Positions 1 to 6,712 of a stretch of DNA of 13,899 nucleotides are shown piece after piece. The stretch is from positions 1 through 13,899 of the forward strand of contig CAYXVU010000163.1 in assembly GCA_964468725.1 (NCBI GenBank), given 5' to 3'. Origin of the DNA: CAYXVU01 sp964468725. Lineage in GTDB: Bacteria; Acidobacteriota; Blastocatellia; UBA7656. The number at the start of each line of letters is the position of its first letter. The stretch's first letter is position 1. A program made the translations under genes and the position numbers. The notes beneath the pieces are model-generated. The model made no database searches. It saw only the letters and a list, made by a program, of their open reading frames with translations, and was not told the DNA's origin.

Positions 1-287
1 GGCGTGACGTAGGCACGAAGATTTTTCCCGCCGCGCAGATCAAAATTTTTCTCGAAGCGGCGGCGGATGAACGGGCGCGCAGACGATGGCGCGAAGAGAT
101 CGGGCGCGGCCAGCAAGTCACGATGGAGGAGGTGAAAACCGAATTAGACGAGCGCGACCGTCGCGACCGCGAGCGGGCGGCGACTCCGCTTGTCAAAGCC
201 GAGGATGCGATAGGGATAGACACTTCGACGATGACCCGCGAGGAGGTCGTTGAACGGGTGCTTGAAATCATCAAATCGCGCAGCTAA
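1..287 (+). CDS. cmk: Cytidylate kinase, C-terminal part (5' end outside window)
   Basis: This is the 3' end of a gene read in the frame that starts at base 3; it gives 94 residues and ends at TAA 285-287. Cytidylate kinase phosphorylates CMP and dCMP with ATP in the cytoplasm and feeds CTP/dCTP synthesis. The fragment begins RDVGTKIFPAAQIKIFL, the family's conserved GRDIGT-VFP-A--KIFL block. It continues with an ERARRR segment (LID region), then ERDRRDRERAATPLVKAEDA, which matches the family's ERDRRDSNRAVAPL-AEDA signature, and ends in the usual IDTS-MT-EEVVE-V helix. The following gene, ribE, starts about 160 bases downstream. The nucleotide-binding N-terminus is not in the window, so its integrity cannot be judged. 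The family call is strong on motifs alone. Confidence 0.93.
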   Translation, partial: RDVGTKIFPAAQIKIFLEAAADERARRRWREEIGRGQQVTMEEVKTELDERDRRDRERAATPLVKAEDAIGIDTSTMTREEVVERVLEIIKSRS

Positions 288-445
288 ACTTTGACTCGCC
301 ACCGTCGGAAGGTTGAAGGGATTGAAAACTCTTTAGCGGAAGCAGATCGCCGTTGTACGAAAGAGCCGTCTCCACCAACTTGCGCCTCACGTTGACGTAT
401 CGGACGGGCATCAAGGGCGCACCTCGCATCGCACTGACTCACGCT
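288..445. other. cmk-ribE intergenic spacer
   Basis: These 158 bases separate cmk from ribE. I looked for an FMN riboswitch, the common leader of riboflavin genes, and did not find its conserved core blocks. I also see no clear terminator hairpin and no convincing Shine-Dalgarno next to the ribE start. The ribE frame is open upstream to a TTG at 353, but the translated upstream residues look like non-coding sequence. Confidence 0.5.
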
Positions 446-1096
446 ATGGGCATCTTCACCGGATTGATTATGGAGATCGGTCGTTTGCATCGCCTTGAGC
501 GCCGCGCAGAGGGCGCGCGCCTCACCATCGCTTGCGAAAAAGTTTTAGCGGGTACGCGCATCGGCGACTCGATTGCCATCAACGGTGTGGACATTACCGT
601 AACCGATCTGAGCGACGGTTCCTTCTCCGGCGATGTCTCGCTAGAAACGCTCAGCCGCTCGACGCTCGGACAATTGCGCGTCGGAGGGCGCGTCAACCTC
701 GAACGCGCGCTCGGCGTCGGCGAACGCTTAGGCGGGCATATGGTACAAGGGCACGTTGACGGCACAGGCGAATTGCTTTGGGTTAAGCCGGAAGGCAATG
801 CGTATCGCCTGCGCTTTCGCTTTCCGCGCGAGTTGGGGCGATATATCGCTATGAAAGGTTCAATAGCGGTTGATGGGATCAGCCTGACGGTTGCTGAACT
901 CGGTGACCACTGGTTCGAAGTCGCCGTGATTCCGCACACCTGGCGCGAGACGACGCTCGGCGAACTGCAACGCGGCAGTCCGATCAACCTCGAAGTTGAC
1001 GTGCTTGCCAAATATGTCGAACGATTGTTGCAAAAAGGTGAGCCGAATCAGGCAAGCAGACTGACGCTCGATTATCTGATCGAGCGCGGATATTAA
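446..1096 (+). CDS. ribE: Riboflavin synthase, alpha subunit
   Basis: Riboflavin synthase dismutates two 6,7-dimethyl-8-ribityllumazine molecules into riboflavin and the pyrimidinedione precursor, the last step of riboflavin synthesis in the cytoplasm. I chose ATG 446 (216 residues) because the family begins with FTG-I-EIG, here MGIFTGLIMEIG. The frame remains open upstream to TTG 353, but that extension has no family resemblance. The protein shows the two tandem lumazine-binding barrels (about 1-97 and 98-195). Seen are the FTG start, VSLETLSRSTLG, RLGGHMVQGHVDG (both active-site histidines), the YIAMKGSIAVDGISLTV segment with the Lys, Asp and Ser of the second domain, and ETTLGEL. One oddity: the INGVCLTV motif reads INGVDITV, so Asp49 sits where E. 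coli has Cys48, a residue that is nearly invariant. ribBA follows after 11 bases, so the two are probably co-transcribed. The usual E. coli symbol is ribC/ribE; naming varies. Confidence 0.93.
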   Translation: MGIFTGLIMEIGRLHRLERRAEGARLTIACEKVLAGTRIGDSIAINGVDITVTDLSDGSFSGDVSLETLSRSTLGQLRVGGRVNLERALGVGERLGGHMVQGHVDGTGELLWVKPEGNAYRLRFRFPRELGRYIAMKGSIAVDGISLTVAELGDHWFEVAVIPHTWRETTLGELQRGSPINLEVDVLAKYVERLLQKGEPNQASRLTLDYLIERGY

Positions 1097-1097
1097 C

Positions 1098-1104
1098 GTG
1101 AGGT
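1098..1104 (+). promoter_or_regulatory. Shine-Dalgarno for ribBA
   Basis: GTGAGGT lies just after the ribE stop, with GAGGT three bases before ATG 1108. It supports that start and close coupling to ribE translation. Confidence 0.55.
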
Positions 1105-1107
1105 CTT

Positions 1108-2325
1108 ATGGGTTTTGCAACTGTACAGGAAGCGCTAGAAGAGTTTCGCGCCGGACGAATGGTCATCATCGTGGATGACAAAGACCGCGAAAACGAAGGC
1201 GATCTGGCTTGCGCCGCTGAAAAGGTAACGCCCGAAATCATCAACTTCATGGCGAAGTTCGGGCGCGGGTTGATCTGCCTTTCGATGACACCGGAGCGAT
1301 TGGACGAATTGCAGATTCCGCTGCAAATTTCGCAAGCCGACAATACGGCAACCTATGGCACAGCCTTCTGTGTCTCCATCGAAGCGCGGCGCGGCGTGAC
1401 GACAGGAATTTCGGCGGCGGATCGCGCGACGACGATTCAAGTCGCCGTTGATGCGCGCAGCAAACCTTCTGATTTGGCTCGCCCCGGCCACATCTTCCCG
1501 CTGCGCGCGCGGCACGGCGGCGTGTTGGTACGACCCGGACAAACCGAAGCGGTGATTGATCTGGCGCGCAACGCCGGTCTGACACCCGCCGGGGTGATTT
1601 GCGAAATCATGAATGATGACGGAACGATGGCGCGAATGCCTGAACTGCTGAAGTTTTCCGACGAACATCATATCAAGATCATCTCGGTCGCGGATTTGGT
1701 CAGCTATCGCATGGCGAACGAAATGTTGGTGCATCGCGCGACAGCGGCCAATGTGCCGACCGTGTATGGCGAGTTCCGTGCCTTCGCTTACACCAATGAG
1801 ATCACGCCCGATGTCCACCTCGCTTTGGTGATGGGCGAAATTGACAGCGAAAACAGCGTGCTTGTCCGGGTACATTCGCAATGCGCACTCGGCGATGTTT
1901 TCGGTTCGTTGCGCGACGATACCGGTTGGCAGTTGCACCGTTCGCTGGAGATGATCGCCGCCGAAGGCAACGGCGTGCTGCTCTACCTGCGACAAGAAGG
2001 CAGAGGACATGGATTGGTCAATCAACTGCGCGCCTATGCGGCGATGGACGAGACGAATAAAGATGCTTTCGATGCCGATGCCGAAGTCGTCGGCACGCGG
2101 GCAATGGACCCACGCGATTATGGCATCGGCGCGCAGATTCTGCATGAACTCGGCGTGCGAAAGATGCGATTGATTACCAATCATCCGGTCAAGCGCGCCG
2201 CTATCGAAGGTTTCGGGTTGGAAATCACCGACCGTGTGCCCATTGAAATCGAACCGAATGAAACCAATGAAAAGGTGTTGCGCGCTCGTAAAGAGAAGTT
2301 GGGGCATCTGTTGACCAAAGTTTAG
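1108..2325 (+). CDS. ribBA: RibBA-type fusion: DHBP synthase with a GTP cyclohydrolase II-like domain lacking zinc cysteines
   Basis: The protein has 405 residues and a start supported by GTGAGGT just upstream. Residues 1-205 are 3,4-dihydroxy-2-butanone-4-phosphate synthase, which makes the four-carbon unit of riboflavin from ribulose 5-phosphate. The acidic loop is present as DDKDRENEGD (23-32; the third residue is usually Glu), together with TGISAADR, RPGHIFPLRA and the GVICEIMNDDGTMAR block. Residues 206-405 match GTP cyclohydrolase II, which opens GTP to start the pathway. The E. coli RibA zinc ligands Cys54, Cys65 and Cys67 align with Cys259, Asp270 and Thr272: the usual SLRCDCG reads SLRDDTG. 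The catalytic Tyr (RAY) and Arg (DPRDY) are kept, but QEGRGIGL is QEGRGHGL and the DTVEAN block is altered. I infer an active RibB half and a RibA half that is inactive or changed, like the RibBX variants known in Proteobacteria. It follows ribE by 11 bases. Confidence 0.9.
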   Translation: MGFATVQEALEEFRAGRMVIIVDDKDRENEGDLACAAEKVTPEIINFMAKFGRGLICLSMTPERLDELQIPLQISQADNTATYGTAFCVSIEARRGVTTGISAADRATTIQVAVDARSKPSDLARPGHIFPLRARHGGVLVRPGQTEAVIDLARNAGLTPAGVICEIMNDDGTMARMPELLKFSDEHHIKIISVADLVSYRMANEMLVHRATAANVPTVYGEFRAFAYTNEITPDVHLALVMGEIDSENSVLVRVHSQCALGDVFGSLRDDTGWQLHRSLEMIAAEGNGVLLYLRQEGRGHGLVNQLRAYAAMDETNKDAFDADAEVVGTRAMDPRDYGIGAQILHELGVRKMRLITNHPVKRAAIEGFGLEITDRVPIEIEPNETNEKVLRARKEKLGHLLTKV

Positions 2326-2328
2326 AAA

Positions 2329-2427
2329 CGGATTTTCGGTTGTCAGTTTTCGGAAGCTGGCAAGGGAAATTCGCACCGCAATCCGAGAGAGAGAAAGTTA
2401 CAACCGACTGCTGACCACTGACTATGC
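2329..2427. repeat. Paired degenerate heptamer tracts (inverted) before tamB
   Basis: The 98-base ribBA-tamB spacer holds two short heptamer tracts. The first (2329-2356) reads CGGATTT, TCGGTTG, TCAGTTT, TCGGAAG. The second (2400-2427) reads ACAACCG, ACTGCTG, ACCACTG, ACTATGC and runs directly into the tamB start codon at 2424. The two are in opposite orientation: TCGGTTGT (2336-2343) is the perfect reverse complement of ACAACCGA (2400-2407), and GTCAGT (2342-2347) of ACTGAC (2417-2422). A purine-rich stretch (CGAGAGAGAGAAAG, about 2384-2397) lies between them. It would be the natural ribosome-binding sequence if it were not about 26 bases from the ATG. Similar tracts precede the surA-like gene and dapB. 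Confidence 0.55.
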
Positions 2428-5400
2428 GTAGAAAAATACTGATCGCCTTTGCCGCCTTGCTGACGTTACTTCTCCTCTTCGTCGTCGGCGTTTTTTGGTA
2501 CATTCGCAGCGGTCGGCTCGACAATTTTCTCCGCAATCAAATCATCGCCGCCCTCGAAGAGTCCGGCACCAAAGCGACCATTGGCAAAACCACACTCGAC
2601 CTTCGCGGCTATAAAGTCACCCTCGAAGACATTCGCCTCGAAACCGAAAAAGACGGCAAACCCTACGGCTCCATCGGCAAACTGATCGTCTCCTTCTCCG
2701 TGCTCGATTATTTGAAGCAAAAAATTTCGATCAATGAAGTCATCATCGAACGCCCCAACCTCTACATCGAGTTTGATGAAAAAGGCCGCTTAAATCTGGA
2801 ATCACTCCGCGCGCCGGAAAGAAAGCAGGAGGACAAAGGCGATGCCCTGCGCTTTGCCGATGCAACCGTGACGCTTACCGATGGCGAGTTGAATCTGATT
2901 GATAAGTTTCGCAACCTCACGATCAACCTGCGGAACCTCTCTGTTGAACTCAAACCCGAAGGCGAAGCGACGATTGCCAACGCCATTCATCACGCGCTGA
3001 CCCTCAATTTCGCCAACTCGTCAGCGGTCTTTGAAGGAAAACCGATTGATAATCTGAAGGCTCATCTGGCCGCAAAGATCATCAAAGACGGAGAAACCGA
3101 GCAGGCAGGCATAAGCAAACTCGATGTCACATCCGACATCGGCAGCCTCAACGCTTCGGGGCAGCTTACCGATTTCAGCCCGTTCAAATATGAGTTGAAT
3201 CTGTTAGCCGACCTGCCGCTGGCAAAGCTCGCGCAGATCTTCGCGCCCGATCTGAAACTTGATGGCAACGCGCGCTTCGATGGCCGCGTAAACGGCGCAG
3301 CAGCCGATTATCGCGTCGTCGGCAAAGTCGAATCGTCCGCTCTCGCTGCGGAAGGCATCCGCATCACCGGCGTTCGCGTCAACACCGATCTCACGGGCAA
3401 GGGCGACGAGTATAGAGCCACTGCCGACGCGACTTCCGGCAAGGTTAGCGGCAAAGGCGTGAGCCTCGGCTCCATCGTTTTCAAGGACGCCAATCTGCAA
3501 GGCAAAGGAGCGGACTTTGACGTGACCGGCGGGTTGGCGCTTGCCTCGCTCAAGAGTGGCGCGATTACGGTCAACGGCTTTCGTGCGCGGTTAGATGTTA
3601 ATAATGATCGCGCCAACCTTTCGCAAATTACCGCTTCGGCGCTCGGCGGCTCCATCACCGGGCAAGCCTCGCTGGCCTATTCCGGCAACGGCGCATCGAA
3701 CGTTGACGTGCAATTCAAATCCATTGACCTCAATCAAGCTGCAACCCTTGCCTCAGCAAAAGACGTTACCGTGCGCGGCACAGCCAATGGCGTAGCCCAT
3801 GTAAAGTTTCCCGGCCTCAACTTCAATGCCCTCACCGGGCGCATCGAATCGGCGTTTGACGCTACGGTTTCGCCGCCGGATTTGACGACGGAAACCCTGC
3901 CCGCCAGCGGCGAAGCGGTCATCCTCGCTACCGGACGCGGCTTCATCATCGAGAAGCTGGAAGCCCGCTCGCCGCAAAGCCAACTGATAGCCAACGGCAC
4001 CAGCGATTTGAAAGGCAATGCAACGCTCGATGTCAATTTCAAGTCGGAAGAGCTTGCCGAAGTGCAACGCATCGTGGATGCCTTCGGCTTCATTCCGCAA
4101 AAGGTCAAGGATGAATATGGCGTAGCTGTCTCCGGCCCCGGCGAGTTCACAGGCCGCGTCGTCGGACAACTCTCCGCGCCGCGCGTCACCGGCCATCTCA
4201 AACTGGCGAGCATCGCTACCCACAAAGACCCGGACGATGAATCATCAACCGGCGAAGTCTTCGGCGCTTTCGAAGGCGACCTCCGTTACACCCCCGATTT
4301 GTTGACGATTGAAAACGGATCGGTCGTGCGCGCCGATAACTCGCGCGCCGATTTCACGCTCACGGCTCCCCTCAAAGATGAAAACGCCATCGCCGTGAAA
4401 GCGGCGGTTCGCAACTTTAACCTTGCCGCCATCATCAACCTCGCCGTGCCGAGGTTCAAAGATGTCATCGAACGCGGAGCCATCAACGGCACGATTGATC
4501 TGCGAGGGTTGCCCGGTTCGCGCACCATCGCAGGCACAGCGGATATTTCGCTCACCGCCGCCGAATTCAACTTGCCTGCCGCAGAGGACGGTCAGGAAGC
4601 GAAGAAAGTTTCGGTTCCCGAATTCGTCGGGCAAGTACGCATTGATAACAGTGTGCTGACGGTCAACGATATGCGTATGCAAGTGGGCGAGACTCTGATC
4701 GCCGGAGAAGGGCGATTCAACCTCGACACCTATCAGTATTCGATCAACGCCGAGGGGAGAGGCATTGATCTTGCCGAATTATCAAAAGCCGCTTCTGACA
4801 GCGTGCAACTGGCAGGGCGCGCCGATCTCACCATCAAAGGCGACGGCATCTGGAAAGAGTGGGCGGACATCAACGTGCAAGCCGATGTGCAAGGACAAAA
4901 TGTTACTCTCAACGGACGCAGCCTCGGCGATGCCAAATTGAAGCTCTTTACCGACAATGGCCTGCTGAGGATTGAAGCGACGGGTGACATCTTGGATTCG
5001 CCGCGCACTTTTTTGGCGACCGTTGATCTGCGCGACCGCGAAAATTACCCCATCTCGGCGCGCATCGAACTCAATAACGAAGACCTCGCACCCTACTTGC
5101 AACTAATCGCTCCGAATCTCGCCAAATTGACCGGGCGAGCGACCGGCACGATTGTCTTCAGCGGGCCGCTGCAAGACACGGACAGGTTGCAAGCGGTGGT
5201 CAATCTGAGCAAACTCGAAATCGGCGGCAACATCGCCGAAGGTCAAACCTATAAGCTCAGCAATCAGGGCGATATTGTCCTGACGGCTACGCCACGCGAA
5301 GTCAAACTCGAATCCGTGACCTTCACGGGCGAAGGCACAAGCGTCAACATCGGCGGATTGATCTCGCGCGAAGAGGCGCTGACTTCCAATCTGGCCATCA

Positions 5401-6695
5401 ATGGCGAGGTCAATCTGCGATTGCTATCCTCGTTCACCGAAGCGGTCAATGTATCCGGCATCGCCAAAATTCAGGCGGCCATTACCGGCGCACTCGATGC
5501 GCCTCGTTTCGTCGGCTTTGCCGAATTGAAAGATATCGGCGCGAGCGTTGATACCTTCCCGCTTTCGGTTGCGCGCGGCAATGGCATTCTGCGCTTTACG
5601 GCCAATCAAGCGGTGTTGGAGAATTTCGTTGCCGCAGCGCCGGGCGGCGGCAGAGTACGTTTAACGGGCGGTGCGGCGCTCGCTAATCTAGTTCCCGAAC
5701 GTTGGCTCATCGAGGCGAAAGCCGAGCAGGTCGAAGTCGAATACCCGCGAGACACGCAAGTGTTGTTCGATGCCAGCCTTGCTTTGCAAGGCAACGACCG
5801 GTTTCAACTATTGTCGGGCAAAGTGGATGTGCGCCGCGCCTCGTATACAAAAGAGATTCTGATTGACGACTTGTTGACCGGCAATCTGCCCTTTACGGAA
5901 GATTCGCTCTATGCCGGTTCAGGCGGCGGCGGCGGTGTCTCCAGCAGCCGCACCAACCTCGACATCAAAGTGACGGCCAATGAAACTCTGAGCATTCAAA
6001 ACAATCTGGCTGACGCGCAGGGCAGCGCCTTTATCACCGTGCGCGGGACGATGGATAATCCCGTAGCGGCAGGGCGCATCACGCTATCGAGAGGAACATT
6101 AGAGTTTCGCAATGACCGTTATGAAATCACGCGCGGAGTCATCAGCCTGCCGCCGGGACGCGTAACCGAACCGATTCTCGATATCAGCGCCGAAACCGAA
6201 ATCAAAGGCTATAAGATCACCATCGCTTTCCGCGATACGCTGGCGAAATTGAAGACCTCATTGCGAAGCGAACCGTCGCTGCCCGAAGCCGACATCATCA
6301 GTCTGGTCTTAACCGGCACAATTGCCGAAAGCGCCTCCTCGCAAACGCAATACGTCAAGCAAACCGGGTTGGGGTTGGCGCAATCATTGATTGGTGCGCG
6401 CATCTCCGAGACAACGAGCAAAACGGCCAACCGGCTATTCGGATTGAGTCGGCTTTCGGTTGATCCGTTGGTCGTCGGTCGCAACAACGACCCGACTGCG
6501 CGAGTGACGCTCAGTCAACGCGTCACCAAAGATTTAAGCATCACCTATGCACAGAATCTCTCTTCGTCCGGGCCATCGGGGGTGGACAGAGTGATTTTGG
6601 TCGAGTATCGCTTGAGCAATCGCTTTTCAGTCGTCGGATTCAAAAACGAGCGCAGTGACATCGGCTTTGAAGTGCGACTTCGCAAACGATTTTGA
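2424..6695 (+). CDS. tamB: TamB-like translocation and assembly module protein (AsmA-like superfamily)
   Basis: The protein has 1423 residues, in the size range of TamB (about 1250-1500). TamB proteins are anchored in the inner membrane, cross the periplasm as a long beta-helix-like groove, and serve outer-membrane protein assembly and phospholipid transport together with an Omp85 partner. MRRK is followed by a hydrophobic anchor at about residues 5-28. A very long region of repeating short beta-strand units with alternating hydrophobic residues follows, rich in the D--G--- L-I--G pattern typical of AsmA/TamB proteins. A glycine run at about 1167-1172 precedes the C-terminal TamB (formerly DUF490) domain, recognisable by GTMDNPVAAGRITLSRG, the ITRGVISL segment, SLPEADIISLVLTG and a terminal Phe. 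Upstream in-frame codons reach a stop at 2412-2414, so ATG 2424 is the first ATG available. No Shine-Dalgarno sits close to it; the space is taken by a heptamer tract. The next gene, the BamA-like Omp85, begins within 20 bases of the stop, supporting a TamB/Omp85 operon. Confidence 0.88.
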   Translation: MRRKILIAFAALLTLLLLFVVGVFWYIRSGRLDNFLRNQIIAALEESGTKATIGKTTLDLRGYKVTLEDIRLETEKDGKPYGSIGKLIVSFSVLDYLKQKISINEVIIERPNLYIEFDEKGRLNLESLRAPERKQEDKGDALRFADATVTLTDGELNLIDKFRNLTINLRNLSVELKPEGEATIANAIHHALTLNFANSSAVFEGKPIDNLKAHLAAKIIKDGETEQAGISKLDVTSDIGSLNASGQLTDFSPFKYELNLLADLPLAKLAQIFAPDLKLDGNARFDGRVNGAAADYRVVGKVESSALAAEGIRITGVRVNTDLTGKGDEYRATADATSGKVSGKGVSLGSIVFKDANLQGKGADFDVTGGLALASLKSGAITVNGFRARLDVNNDRANLSQITASALGGSITGQASLAYSGNGASNVDVQFKSIDLNQAATLASAKDVTVRGTANGVAHVKFPGLNFNALTGRIESAFDATVSPPDLTTETLPASGEAVILATGRGFIIEKLEARSPQSQLIANGTSDLKGNATLDVNFKSEELAEVQRIVDAFGFIPQKVKDEYGVAVSGPGEFTGRVVGQLSAPRVTGHLKLASIATHKDPDDESSTGEVFGAFEGDLRYTPDLLTIENGSVVRADNSRADFTLTAPLKDENAIAVKAAVRNFNLAAIINLAVPRFKDVIERGAINGTIDLRGLPGSRTIAGTADISLTAAEFNLPAAEDGQEAKKVSVPEFVGQVRIDNSVLTVNDMRMQVGETLIAGEGRFNLDTYQYSINAEGRGIDLAELSKAASDSVQLAGRADLTIKGDGIWKEWADINVQADVQGQNVTLNGRSLGDAKLKLFTDNGLLRIEATGDILDSPRTFLATVDLRDRENYPISARIELNNEDLAPYLQLIAPNLAKLTGRATGTIVFSGPLQDTDRLQAVVNLSKLEIGGNIAEGQTYKLSNQGDIVLTATPREVKLESVTFTGEGTSVNIGGLISREEALTSNLAINGEVNLRLLSSFTEAVNVSGIAKIQAAITGALDAPRFVGFAELKDIGASVDTFPLSVARGNGILRFTANQAVLENFVAAAPGGGRVRLTGGAALANLVPERWLIEAKAEQVEVEYPRDTQVLFDASLALQGNDRFQLLSGKVDVRRASYTKEILIDDLLTGNLPFTEDSLYAGSGGGGGVSSSRTNLDIKVTANETLSIQNNLADAQGSAFITVRGTMDNPVAAGRITLSRGTLEFRNDRYEITRGVISLPPGRVTEPILDISAETEIKGYKITIAFRDTLAKLKTSLRSEPSLPEADIISLVLTGTIAESASSQTQYVKQTGLGLAQSLIGARISETTSKTANRLFGLSRLSVDPLVVGRNNDPTARVTLSQRVTKDLSITYAQNLSSSGPSGVDRVILVEYRLSNRFSVVGFKNERSDIGFEVRLRKRF

Positions 6696-6712
6696 GAGGG
6701 CAACTTTATTTC

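Noticed and set aside
288..445. Possible FMN riboswitch before ribE
   Set aside because: None of the conserved RFN-element blocks is present in the 158-base spacer.
353..445. N-terminal extension of ribE from TTG 353
   Set aside because: Family members start at FTG near residue 2-4; the extension has no resemblance to the family and no ribosome-binding site.
439..1011. 190-codon minus-strand frame opposite ribE
   Set aside because: It is Ser/Pro/Arg-rich low-complexity translation opposite a clear riboflavin synthase, so a shadow frame.
1135..2376. 413-codon open frame on the minus strand opposite ribBA
   Set aside because: The plus-strand RibBA is unmistakable. The antisense translation is His/Arg/Gln rich with no motif, as expected from the codon bias of a GC-rich gene.
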